Positions 56,484 through 64,000 of a DNA stretch of 64,000 nucleotides are shown here, piece by piece. Made by a program: the position numbers and the translations under genes. The notes under the pieces are model-generated. The model saw only the letters and a list, made by a program, of their open reading frames with translations. It was not told the DNA's origin and ran no database searches. Position 1 is the stretch's first letter. Each line of letters starts with the position of its first letter. Source of the stretch: Martelella sp. HB161492 (GTDB taxonomy: Bacteria; Pseudomonadota; Alphaproteobacteria; Rhizobiales; Rhizobiaceae); NCBI RefSeq assembly GCF_013184775.1, contig NZ_JAATVV010000011.1, forward strand, positions 1 through 64,000. The letters are read 5' to 3'.

Positions 56484-56599
56484 CACCGGAGATTATCACC
56501 GGCAGCGAGCGTCGTCAGCAGACAAAGCTTCGATGCCGGTCGAAACATCATCGTCCATCAGGCGGCTATTGCGATTGGCGAAACCAGCCATGGAGGCAG

Positions 56600-56818
56600 A
56601 TGATGACGACCATCCGTGAAGATGTGATTTCCACGCAGGACAAAGATGTCAGCGGGCCGGGTCGATGGATCCGGCATGCATGGAACCTGTATCGCAAGGC
56701 CCGCAGGCGGCGCCGGCAGCGACGCCAGCTCAGCGATCTGGAAGATTATCTGCTCAAGGATATCGGTGTCAGCCGGCGCGACGCCCGGGCCGAGGCCGAC
56801 AAACCCTTCTGGCGCTAG
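56600..56818 (+). CDS. DUF1127 (YjiS-like) small basic protein
   Basis: 72 residues. The C-terminal part is the DUF1127 pattern: RRQRRQLSDLEDYLLKDIGVSRRDARAEADKPFW. Very basic in the middle (RKARRRRRQRRQ). Family members in Agrobacterium affect RNA turnover and phosphate or motility phenotypes; the role here is not known. GGAGGCAG immediately precedes the ATG at 56600. Convergent with mntR. Confidence 0.85.
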   Translation: MMTTIREDVISTQDKDVSGPGRWIRHAWNLYRKARRRRRQRRQLSDLEDYLLKDIGVSRRDARAEADKPFWR

Positions 56819-56819
56819 A

Positions 56820-57257
56820 TCAGGATGACCGGGCGATAAAACGGGCAAAGGCAGACAGCGTTTCTTCCGAGACGTGATGCTCGATACCCTCGGCATCGAG
56901 TTCGGCGGCATCGGCGGGAACGCCGATCGCCAGCAGGAGCTCCAGCACGATCCGGTGACGCTCCCGCGCCTTGACCGCCATGGCCTCCCCCTCCGCCGTC
57001 AGAAACACGCCGCGATAGGGCCGCGACGTTGCAAGACCCTCACGCTTCAGCCGTCCGATCGCCTTGGTCGCGGTCGGATGGGCAACCCCCATATGCCGGG
57101 CAATGTCGGTAATCCGCGCCTCGCCATGCTCGGCGATCAGATCGGCAATCAGTTCGGTGTAATCTTCAAGCAGCGCCTGCGAACGCTGGTTGCGCGCCTG
57201 CGAGAAGCGATCTGCTTCCGCCGCACAGTTTTCCATTGATTCGCTGTCGTCTTCCAT
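56820..57257 (-). CDS. mntR: Manganese-responsive repressor MntR
   Basis: 145 residues of the DtxR/MntR family: EDYTELIADLIAEHGEARITDIARHMGVAHPTATKAIGRLKREGLATSRPYRGVFLT forms the HTH (two stretches) and ERHRIVLELLLAIGVP...DAEGIEHHVSEETL the dimer/metal domain with conserved Glu and His. Divergent from mntH with a MntR-like box in between. It lacks the SH3-like C-terminal domain of DtxR, as in E. coli MntR. ATG at 57257; a second ATG lies seven codons on. Confidence 0.92.
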   Translation of the reverse strand: MEDDSESMENCAAEADRFSQARNQRSQALLEDYTELIADLIAEHGEARITDIARHMGVAHPTATKAIGRLKREGLATSRPYRGVFLTAEGEAMAVKARERHRIVLELLLAIGVPADAAELDAEGIEHHVSEETLSAFARFIARSS

Positions 57258-57404
57258 CGCCCGCTCCCAAAGCCGACTATGCCGGTGAAAAACCGTATCA
57301 ACGGCTACACTTTATAGCGCGACATAACACATTGATCCCTGTCTTGACAATTTCGACGCAAAAATCGCCGGAAATACTTGAGATGAGCCTCATTGACAAA
57401 AATG

Positions 57405-57416
57405 TAGCCAAGGCTA
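57405..57416. promoter_or_regulatory. MntR box in the mntR-mntH intergenic region
   Basis: TAGCCAAGGCTA, a perfect 12-bp palindrome inside AATGTAGCCAAGGCTATATT, resembles the E. coli MntR site (core TAGC-N4-GCTA) and sits 48 bases upstream of the mntH ATG. Binding would repress mntH when Mn is plentiful. Confidence 0.7.
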
Positions 57417-57463
57417 TATTCGAAATCATAACCTGTTAATTTCGCGTCCTCCCGGCGGAAAAG

Positions 57464-58777
57464 ATGACTGATTTGAGCAATAGACGTCCTACCCTTACAG
57501 AACGAAATGCAGCCAAGATCAACGCAGTGATGGCCGCAGGCCGGGTGCGTCCGCGCTCGGCGCTTCTCTTTGCCGGTCCTGCGGTGATCGCATCGATCGC
57601 CTATGTCGATCCCGGCAATTATGCGACCAATATCCAGGCCGGCGCCGGTTACGGCTATACGCTGCTCTGGGTCGTGCTCGTCGCCAATCTGATCGCCATG
57701 CTGTTTCAGGCGCTGTCGGCCAAGCTCGGCATTGTTACCGGCAAGAACCTTGCGGAAATGTGCCGCGACGAGTTTTCCAAGCCGGTGGTGATCCTGATGT
57801 GGATCGTCAGCGAAATTGCCGCCATGGCGACCGATCTTGCCGAATTTCTTGGCGGCGCCATCGGTCTTGCTTTGCTGTTTAACATGCCGCTGATGGCTGG
57901 CATGGGCATCACCGCCATTGTCACCTATGGCATCCTGATCTTTGAAGGTCGCGGCTATCGGCCGATGGAGCTGATCATCGGTGCGCTGATCGCCGTCATC
58001 AGCCTTTGCTATGTGGTTGAGCTCTTCATCGCGCCGATTGCCTGGGGCGAGGCTGCCACCCATCTGGTGTCACCCGAGATCCCGGACACCGCCGCACTTG
58101 CAATTGCGGTCGGCATCATCGGCGCGACTGTGATGCCGCATGCCGTCTACCTTCACTCAGGTCTGACCCAGCATAGGTTTCACATCGACAATGAGCATAA
58201 CCGCCGCCGGCTGCTGCGCTTTTCCAATCGCGAAGTGGTGATCGCCCTGGCACTTGCCGGCGTGGTCAACATGGCCATGGTGATGATGGCGGCAAGTGCC
58301 TTCCATCAGGGCCATTCCGATGTTGCCGAGATCGAGACCGCCTATCACATGCTGACGCCGCTGCTCGGTGGCTTTGCCGCCGCCGCTTTCCTCGTGTCGC
58401 TGATCGCTTCGGGCATCTCGTCTTCGGTTGTCGGTACCATGGCGGGCCAGATGATCATGCAGGGCTTTGTCGGCTTCCGCATTCCGATCTGGCTGCGCCG
58501 CCTGATCACCATGGCACCGGCCTTCATCATCGTTGCGCTTGGCGTCAACGCGACGCAGGCACTGGTCGTCAGCCAGATCATCCTGTCGATCTCTTTGCCG
58601 GTTCCGATGATCGCGCTGGTTCTCTTTACCCGCCGCCGCGACCTGATGGGAACCTACGCCAACAGCAAGCTGATCGATGCGCTGGCAATCCTTGGGGCAG
58701 TCGCGGTTCTGTCGCTGAATTTCGTGCTTCTGGCGCAGACCTTCGGTCTCGACATTCCGGGCCTGCCGTCGGCCTGA
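57464..58777 (+). CDS. mntH: Nramp-family Mn2+/H+ symporter
   Basis: 437 residues with about eleven membrane segments. The transport signature is GPAVIASIAYVDPGNYATNI with the metal-binding DPGN near residue 45, and the second motif is GATVMPHAVYLHSGLTQHR with MPH near 226. Takes up manganese (and other divalent metals) at the inner membrane. Divergent from mntR. The stop is directly followed by the convergent murI stop (58777/58778). Confidence 0.95.
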   Translation: MTDLSNRRPTLTERNAAKINAVMAAGRVRPRSALLFAGPAVIASIAYVDPGNYATNIQAGAGYGYTLLWVVLVANLIAMLFQALSAKLGIVTGKNLAEMCRDEFSKPVVILMWIVSEIAAMATDLAEFLGGAIGLALLFNMPLMAGMGITAIVTYGILIFEGRGYRPMELIIGALIAVISLCYVVELFIAPIAWGEAATHLVSPEIPDTAALAIAVGIIGATVMPHAVYLHSGLTQHRFHIDNEHNRRRLLRFSNREVVIALALAGVVNMAMVMMAASAFHQGHSDVAEIETAYHMLTPLLGGFAAAAFLVSLIASGISSSVVGTMAGQMIMQGFVGFRIPIWLRRLITMAPAFIIVALGVNATQALVVSQIILSISLPVPMIALVLFTRRRDLMGTYANSKLIDALAILGAVAVLSLNFVLLAQTFGLDIPGLPSA

Positions 58778-59587
58778 TCACGGCACGTTGAGATCAAGGC
58801 CGAAGCCGTGCAGCAGCCGCCGCGTCTGCGGGCTGATGGCCGGATCGGTAAACAGCGCGACGTCGTGGTTATGGGAGAGTTCGGCAGGCCAGTCAGCGGC
58901 CGCCAGGACCCGGCGTGCCTGACGGGCAATGGCTTCGGCCGGATCGATCCAGTCGACCGGCCATGGCGCCAGACGGCGAAATTCATTGGCGAGAAAGGGA
59001 TAATGGGTGCAGGCCAGCACGATGATATCGGTGCGGCCTTTCTCACTGCTCTGAAAGCAGGGCAGCACCTCGGCCTTGAGTGCGCCCTCGTCCACCAGCT
59101 CACCGCGAATATGCGCCTCGGCCATCGCCGCAAGCGGTTTTGACCCGACGAGCGTCACCGTACAGCCTGCGGCATAGCGATCGATCAGGGCGCGGGTATA
59201 TTCGCGCGACACCGTGCCAGGCGTCGCCAGGACGGTGATCAGACCGGAACGCGTGCGCTCGGCAGCAGGTTTTATCGCCGGAACCGTGCCGATGAAAGGG
59301 GTTTCGGGAAAACGGGCGCGCAGCGCCTCACCGGCGAGCGTGAAGGCGGTGTTGCAGGCAATCACCACCGCTTCCGGACGGATTTCGGCCAGGAGGCGCT
59401 CGAACAAGGTGACGATATGCGCAAGCAGCGGCGCCTCGTCCCAGTCGCCATAGGGGAATCCGGCATTGTCAGCGACATAGACGAAACGCCGTTCCGGCAT
59501 CTGCACGCGCGCCTCGCGCAGAACGGTGAGACCGCCAATGCCTGAATCAAAGATCAGAACCGGCCGCGCGACACGCTCTGCGCTCAT
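58778..59587 (-). CDS. murI: Glutamate racemase
   Basis: Supplies D-glutamate for peptidoglycan. The 269-residue protein has [16 protein letters not shown] with the conserved Asp/Ser, [13 protein letters not shown] with one catalytic Cys and [16 protein letters not shown] with the other. ATG at 59587 after GGAGG. It follows the methyltransferase gene by a single base, so they share an operon. Confidence 0.96.
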   Translation of the reverse strand: MSAERVARPVLIFDSGIGGLTVLREARVQMPERRFVYVADNAGFPYGDWDEAPLLAHIVTLFERLLAEIRPEAVVIACNTAFTLAGEALRARFPETPFIGTVPAIKPAAERTRSGLITVLATPGTVSREYTRALIDRYAAGCTVTLVGSKPLAAMAEAHIRGELVDEGALKAEVLPCFQSSEKGRTDIIVLACTHYPFLANEFRRLAPWPVDWIDPAEAIARQARRVLAAADWPAELSHNHDVALFTDPAISPQTRRLLHGFGLDLNVP

Positions 59588-59588
59588 C

Positions 59589-60383
59589 TCAGTCCTCCGA
59601 GGGCGGATTGCCGCGCGGTGATTTGCGGGTGAACCGGTCGAGTGAGGAAATCACGCCGCGGATAAGGTTGATTTCCTGCAGCGACATTTCACGGCGGGTA
59701 AACACCGCGCGCAGATTGTCGATCATCTTCGGCTTCTTGTCTTCGGGGCGGAAATAGCCGCGCGAATCCAGTGCGTCTTCCAGATGGCCGAACAGGCCGA
59801 ACAGATCATGCTTGGTGGCGGGCGTCTGTTGAAGCGGCGCAAAGGCCGTGGCGCTCTCGTCTTCCATGCCGGATTTCATCCATTCATAGGACATCAGCAG
59901 CACGGCCTGGGCGATGTTGAGCGAGGCAAAGGCAGGATTGACCGGAAAGGTGACGATCTCGTCGGCCAGCGCCACTTCCTCATTGGAAAGGCCCCAGCGC
60001 TCACGGCCGAACAGGATGCCGGTGCGCTCCCCCTTGGCAAAACGCTGACGCAATGTCTGCGTCGCGACCGTCGGCGCGCGCACCGGCTTGAAACCATCGC
60101 GGGCGCGCGCCGTTGTCGCATAGACGAAATTGAGATCGGCAATCGCGTCTTCAAGCCGGTCATAGACCTTGGTATTGTCGATCACATGATCGGCCTTGGA
60201 GGCGGCGGCGCGGGCGGTATCGGATGGCCAGCCGTCGCGCGGTTCAACCAGACGCAGTTCCCAAAGACCGAAATTGGCCATGGCGCGGGCGACCATGCCG
60301 ATATTCTCGCCGAGCTGCGGATTGACCAGAATGACCACGGGTCCCTCGGTGATCAGTTCAAGCTCGCTATTGGTGCCTGCCAT
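59589..60383 (-). CDS. trmJ: SpoU-family RNA 2'-O-methyltransferase (TrmJ-like)
   Basis: 265 residues of the SPOUT superfamily. [23 protein letters not shown] near the N-terminus, [19 protein letters not shown] and [21 protein letters not shown] form the knotted SAM-binding site; the C-terminal extension carries the TrmJ-like helical tail. TrmJ methylates position 32 of tRNAs, while other family members act on rRNA; the tRNA target is inferred. ATG at 60383 has AGGA five bases upstream. A longer reading upstream is not family sequence. Confidence 0.87.
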   Translation of the reverse strand: MAGTNSELELITEGPVVILVNPQLGENIGMVARAMANFGLWELRLVEPRDGWPSDTARAAASKADHVIDNTKVYDRLEDAIADLNFVYATTARARDGFKPVRAPTVATQTLRQRFAKGERTGILFGRERWGLSNEEVALADEIVTFPVNPAFASLNIAQAVLLMSYEWMKSGMEDESATAFAPLQQTPATKHDLFGLFGHLEDALDSRGYFRPEDKKPKMIDNLRAVFTRREMSLQEINLIRGVISSLDRFTRKSPRGNPPSED

Positions 60384-60469
60384 GTCGTCCTGTTCTTCAT
60401 ATCGTCGCAGTTGAGGGGATGAACCCGGCTTATCCACCCCGCGCGCATGAAATGCAAGTCTTGCGATTG

Positions 60470-61291
60470 TCAGGCGCGATATTGCGCTGGCGGCCAGTTG
60501 CCATCGGGCATTTCAACACTGGTGAGATCACCCACCAGTGCCGCAAGGGCCGTTGCCGCATGGTCGAGCAGTACCCTGCCCTTTTCCGCCGTCGCCCGGC
60601 TTGCGTCACCGGTGACGCCATCGGGGTGCAGATCCTGTGCCTTCCAGCCGAGCCCGCCAACACGTCCGCCGCCAGGATTGGCGGAAAGCTGCGCTGTCTT
60701 GCCCTCGATCTCATCAACGGCGGACCGAAAATCCTCAGCCCTGCCCATCGCCACAAGATCGGGATGCAGCGCCAGCATCATCGATGTCTCGATATCGCCG
60801 CCATGGAAGCCGGTGCGAATTTCGTCATCGGTGAACAGGCCTTCCGGATAGCCGCTGTCGAACCATGTCGCATAGGCTGCGAGGATATTGTGACGGACCC
60901 GCTGATCCAGCGCCACAACAGACAGCAGGCCGGACTGACCGCCATGGCTGTTGAAGATCAGCAGGCGTTTCAGACCGGTGGAGCGCACTGCACAGTCCAG
61001 GATCCGGGTCCAGGACTGCATCAGATCGGATGCCGGATGCGCCAGCGAACCGGCATAGTCGAGATGTTCCTGCGAGGCGCCGACCGGCTGCAGTGGCAGC
61101 ACCACGGCGGGCACGTCATCACCGAGCTTTTTCAGCATGGCGGCGATGATGCTATTGTTGATCAGGCAATCGGTTCCGACCGGCAGATGCGGCCCATGCT
61201 GCTCGACGGCGGCGACCGGCAGAATTGCAAGCGTATTGTCCGGCAGCGCCGCATGTTCGGGGCTCGAAAGTTCCATCCAGTAGCGTTTCAT
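60470..61291 (-). CDS. Creatininase-family amidohydrolase
   Basis: 273 residues of the creatininase/FAPy-deformylase/MftE family. LPVAAVEQHGPHLPVGTDCLIN carries the metal-binding Glu, His and Asp, and LLIFNSHGGQSGLLSV and GFHGGDIETSMMLALHPDLV complete the active site. Known members open creatinine, remove formyl from FAPy ribosides, or trim a mycofactocin peptide; the substrate here is unknown. Last gene of a tight operon with an ADP-ribosylglycohydrolase-family gene, a PfkB kinase and an ABC transporter. ATG at 61291, GGGAG seven bases upstream. Confidence 0.88.
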   Translation of the reverse strand: MKRYWMELSSPEHAALPDNTLAILPVAAVEQHGPHLPVGTDCLINNSIIAAMLKKLGDDVPAVVLPLQPVGASQEHLDYAGSLAHPASDLMQSWTRILDCAVRSTGLKRLLIFNSHGGQSGLLSVVALDQRVRHNILAAYATWFDSGYPEGLFTDDEIRTGFHGGDIETSMMLALHPDLVAMGRAEDFRSAVDEIEGKTAQLSANPGGGRVGGLGWKAQDLHPDGVTGDASRATAEKGRVLLDHAATALAALVGDLTSVEMPDGNWPPAQYRA

Positions 61292-61292
61292 T

Positions 61293-62342
61293 TCAGGCTC
61301 CCTGAGCAAAGCGTGCATTATAGGCGCAAAGCCCTGCGGCAACGGCGGTGAGATCAAGGCCGTTGACGGCGACAGCCTCGTCGATCAGTCCGGCCGGAAC
61401 GTCCGCTGCGCCATTCCAGGCCGCGGCAACAGAGCCGGCGATCATCGCAATCGTGTCACTGTCATTGCCGCCATTGACGGCGGCAACGATCGCGCCCCAG
61501 GCCGACCCCTTCGCTGCCTTGACCAGGCCGAAGGCATGCGGCACGGCCTCGGCCATGGCAACACCGTTACCGACCACTTCGGTCAGTTCGGAACGCGCCG
61601 CCTCGATATCACCCGCGTAACGTTCGGCTATTTCGAAGGCGAGTTCAATGCGGCGGATGACGCCGGTTCCGCCGACAATGCGGCCGGTTTTCAACGCTTC
61701 CGCCTCGCCAAGCCGCGCGGCTTCAAGCGCTGCATCTTCCAGCGACATGCGGCGATCTGCAGCAAGCCCGACGGCGATCGCACCGGCAACGGCCGAAGCA
61801 CCCGAATAGGCGATCTGGGTATTGTGGGTCGGCGCTGAGAGCAGGCAGGCCAGCCGCACCGCCTCGTCCAGATTGCCCGCAGCCGCACTTCCGGCGGTTG
61901 GCGCCCGCATGGCGCCGCCATTGGAGGTGCCAAACATGCAGGAATAGGCGGCGGGTGTGGCGACATCTTCAGCCCTCGCGCCCGCACGCATGGCTTCCAC
62001 GGCGATGCGGGTCGTCGGACCGGCGAATCGCTGGAACATTTCCTCATCATTCGACCAGTCGATGAAGCCGGCAATTGCATCGTCGGGACCGGCCGGCCGG
62101 TCGAGCGCGATCAGCCGCCGGGCCATGGCCAGCATCTGGGTTGCATCATCCGTCAGTCGTCCCGGCGCCAGGCCCTTGGCGAAGGGCGCATGTTCCGGCG
62201 GCTGGCGATAGGTCACGACCGGACCGCCAAAGACCTCACAGATCAGTGCCGGATACATGCATTCCGTCGCAGCGCCCAGCGCATCGCCAACGCAGGCGGC
62301 GGCCAGTACCGCTTCGATTTTCTGGGCCAGATCCGAACTCAT
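61293..62342 (-). CDS. ADP-ribosylglycohydrolase-family protein
   Basis: 349 residues of the DraG/ARH fold. The first metal motif is GDALGAATE (near residue 19) and LTDDATQML (near 63); the C-terminal metal motif is NGGNDSDTIAMIAGS (near 290), so the two-Mg site is intact. Family members cleave N- or O-glycosidic bonds of ADP-ribose conjugates, and several bacterial ones sit in sugar/nucleoside operons. It overlaps the kinase stop by four bases and ends one base before the creatininase start, implying coordinated function as a glycosidase on the phosphorylated or free riboside. No DraT is nearby. Confidence 0.88.
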   Translation of the reverse strand: MSSDLAQKIEAVLAAACVGDALGAATECMYPALICEVFGGPVVTYRQPPEHAPFAKGLAPGRLTDDATQMLAMARRLIALDRPAGPDDAIAGFIDWSNDEEMFQRFAGPTTRIAVEAMRAGARAEDVATPAAYSCMFGTSNGGAMRAPTAGSAAAGNLDEAVRLACLLSAPTHNTQIAYSGASAVAGAIAVGLAADRRMSLEDAALEAARLGEAEALKTGRIVGGTGVIRRIELAFEIAERYAGDIEAARSELTEVVGNGVAMAEAVPHAFGLVKAAKGSAWGAIVAAVNGGNDSDTIAMIAGSVAAAWNGAADVPAGLIDEAVAVNGLDLTAVAAGLCAYNARFAQGA

Positions 62343-63277
62343 GATACTGCATTCTCCCTGTCGCGCAGCCGTTCGGCTGCCTTGTCATATTCACATTTTC
62401 CGGTTTCGAGGAAATGGGCGGAACAGGCCGTTGCCTGTCGCAGTGCCCTCTCGAAGGCGCTTCCGCGGCGCAGCGCGGTTGCGAGGCCGGCGAGAAAGAC
62501 ATCGCCGGCGCCAGTGGTGTTTTTCGGCCTCACCTTCAGCGCAGTGACGGTCTGGACCGCTCCATCGGCGAAAGCGATCAGCCCTTCGGCTCCAAGCGTC
62601 ACGATCGCCCGGCCCGCGCCTTTCTCAACGAGTGTTTGCGCCAGCGTACTGGCGGCGTCCTCAAGGTCTGCCGTCACGGAATTGCGCTTCATCCAGGCTT
62701 CAAGCATCTGCCTGTTGGTCACGGCGATATCGGTCTGAGGCAGGACGCGCTCCAGAGCATCCCAGCCCCAGCGTTCGATCTCAGGCAGTTCGAGATCGAT
62801 CATCCGCGACAGGCCGAGCGGCTCGGCCCGGGCAAAGATGGCCGCGACGGCTTCGGGATGGAAAAGATTGGCAATGACGGTATCGCCCGGCTGAAGCTCC
62901 ACTTTGGTTCCGATTGCCTCAAGCGCTTCGATCCGCATCGGATCGATCAGGATCGCCTTTTCGCCGGTTCGATCAACGATGATCAGCGCCGAAGCCGTGG
63001 CGGCATCGGCCTCCACTTCGACCGCCTCGGTCGACAGATCATGATCCGCAAGCCACTGCATCAGCTTGGTGCCGTCGCCATCATCACCGATGGTGGAAAC
63101 GAGGCGGGCATCTTCGCCAAAACGCGACAGGGCAAAGGCACAGTTCAGCGGAGGCCCGCCAGCCCGTTCGTCCTTTTCCTTGATGAAGGCTTTCTCGTCA
63201 TGGCCAGGCAGATCATCGACCGTCAGAATACGGTCGAGCACCAGCGGCCCGAGGCAATAGACTGCACCCTTGGTCAT
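62339..63277 (-). CDS. PfkB-family carbohydrate/nucleoside kinase
   Basis: 312 residues of the ribokinase superfamily. The sugar-binding [15 protein letters not shown] is near residue 40, and the second signature with the catalytic base is [17 protein letters not shown] near 254. The closest named relatives would be ribokinase, fructokinase or pseudouridine/nucleoside kinases; specificity is not predictable. Its 5' end overlaps the ABC ATPase stop by four bases and its 3' end overlaps the glycohydrolase start by four bases (ATGA). Confidence 0.9.
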   Translation of the reverse strand: MTKGAVYCLGPLVLDRILTVDDLPGHDEKAFIKEKDERAGGPPLNCAFALSRFGEDARLVSTIGDDGDGTKLMQWLADHDLSTEAVEVEADAATASALIIVDRTGEKAILIDPMRIEALEAIGTKVELQPGDTVIANLFHPEAVAAIFARAEPLGLSRMIDLELPEIERWGWDALERVLPQTDIAVTNRQMLEAWMKRNSVTADLEDAASTLAQTLVEKGAGRAIVTLGAEGLIAFADGAVQTVTALKVRPKNTTGAGDVFLAGLATALRRGSAFERALRQATACSAHFLETGKCEYDKAAERLRDRENAVS

Positions 63278-64000
63278 GCGGCCTCCAGCTTCTGTCCGGT
63301 CTTTGCATCGAAAAGCAGAGGTGCGGCATCGGCAATGCGAATATGCGCAGGCGCGCCGAACTGCGGCGGCTTTTCGCGCGATGGCACCGCGAGACGGTGT
63401 TCACCGAGAGCGACGTGAACGAGCCATGCCCCGCCGATATATTCGCTGGAATGGACCTCGCCCGAAACCGTTCCATCATCGGCCGCATCGGCAAAGGACA
63501 GGCGGTCGGAGCGAAGACCGAGCAGCAGCGACCGGCCGGGCGCCGCATCAACGGCGCGCCGGAGCGCAGCCGAGGGCGCAAATGCGGCCCCTCCAAGCGT
63601 GAGACCGCCGTCCTGCGCCTTTTCCACCGGCAGAAGGATCGCCGGCGGATTGCCGACGAAGGTGGCGACGAAGGCGGAAGCGGGCTGCTCGTAGATGGTC
63701 TCGGGGCTGTCATGCTGCAGCACATAGCCGTTCGCCATGACGGCAACCCGGTCAGCCATGCTCATGGCCTCCTCCTGATCATGGGTGACCATGACCGTGG
63801 TGAGCCCGATACGCTCGTGAAGCTCGCGGATATCGACGCGCACGCTCTTGCGCAGCACCGCATCGAGATTGGATAGCGGCTCATCAAGAAGCAGAAGCTT
63901 CGGCCGGATCACCAATGCACGGGCAAGCGCCACGCGCTGCTGCTGACCGCCGGAAAGCGCGTTGGGCATGCGCGCGGAAAGCCCGTGCAGCTTGACCAGA
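63274..64000 (-). CDS. ABC transporter ATP-binding protein, C-terminal part (runs off the window)
   Basis: The window contains the signature [32 protein letters not shown] in two motifs (ABC signature and Walker B), the [14 protein letters not shown] switch region, and the C-terminal OB-type TOBE domain ([27 protein letters not shown]). This is the MalK/UgpC type that serves sugar or polyol (CUT1) and some ferric/spermidine systems. The 5' part, with Walker A, is beyond 64000. Most likely the energising subunit of an importer for the substrate of the downstream enzymes. Confidence 0.9.
   Translation of the reverse strand, partial: LVKLHGLSARMPNALSGGQQQRVALARALVIRPKLLLLDEPLSNLDAVLRKSVRVDIRELHERIGLTTVMVTHDQEEAMSMADRVAVMANGYVLQHDSPETIYEQPASAFVATFVGNPPAILLPVEKAQDGGLTLGGAAFAPSAALRRAVDAAPGRSLLLGLRSDRLSFADAADDGTVSGEVHSSEYIGGAWLVHVALGEHRLAVPSREKPPQFGAPAHIRIADAAPLLFDAKTGQKLEAA

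Overview
The window looks like chromosomal DNA of an alphaproteobacterium in or near the Rhizobiales (Hyphomicrobiales). The best clues are a circularly permuted two-piece tmRNA gene next to a SspB-type ClpXP adaptor, an ATP12-type F1 chaperone, a tandem glycine riboswitch in front of gcvTHP, small rhizobial-type proteins (DUF4169, RHH, DUF1127), and a dispersed palindromic repeat ending in CTAGCGC. The genus cannot be fixed from this window. Most of it is ordinary, densely packed housekeeping sequence with few mobile elements; the only insertion sequence is cut by the left edge.

Layout, left to right. 0-9 kb: IS fragment, tRNA-Leu, lipB, a VOC protein, the glutathione-dependent formaldehyde pair (class III ADH and S-formylglutathione hydrolase) with a YaiI/DUF188 gene between them, then a reverse-strand run of crcB, an RluC-type pseudouridine synthase, two paralogous HAD phosphatases and ATP12. 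9-17 kb: riboswitch-gcvT-gcvH-gcvP, then a large armadillo/HEAT-like orphan protein. 17-29 kb: a secreted hydrolase, a CooA-like CO sensor followed by cowN with a CooA-type operator between them, a caspase-like secreted protein, an AbrB/AmoA membrane protein with a MarR regulator, two tandem tRNA-Lys, PhzF, NUDIX, an aminotransferase, a lipoprotein, ilvC and a TetR regulator. 29-38 kb: small secreted and membrane proteins, tex, purD, an HxlR/NmrA pair and pdxJ. 38-46 kb: a RecD-like helicase, three LysE-family exporters in a row (one frameshifted), ilvIH with a leader-peptide attenuator, miaA and serB. 46-52.5 kb: a GNAT protein, DegP/Q-DUF2065-HflC-HflK, folA and thyA. 52.5-60.4 kb: ssrA, sspB, small regulators, a HerA-like ATPase, ArsR, mntR/mntH, murI and a TrmJ-like methyltransferase. 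60.4-64 kb: a tightly overlapping operon of ABC ATPase, PfkB kinase, ADP-ribosylglycohydrolase-family protein and creatininase-family protein, cut by the right edge.

The most notable points are these. (1) A CO-sensing module: the CooA homologue keeps the haem His but has Ser where R. rubrum CooA has Cys75, and a TGTCA-N6-CGACA site lies about 41.5 bp upstream of the inferred cowN start point; no nif gene is in the window. (2) An 18-residue Ile/Leu/Val leader peptide, apparently leaderless, with an attenuator in front of ilvI. (3) A dispersed hairpin repeat whose four copies all abut a gene's TAG stop codon. (4) The C-terminal operon, which has the enzyme set expected for uptake, phosphorylation, N-glycoside cleavage and amide hydrolysis of an unknown riboside-like compound. 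(5) The ARM-repeat orphan protein, which resembles a host-interaction effector in layout.
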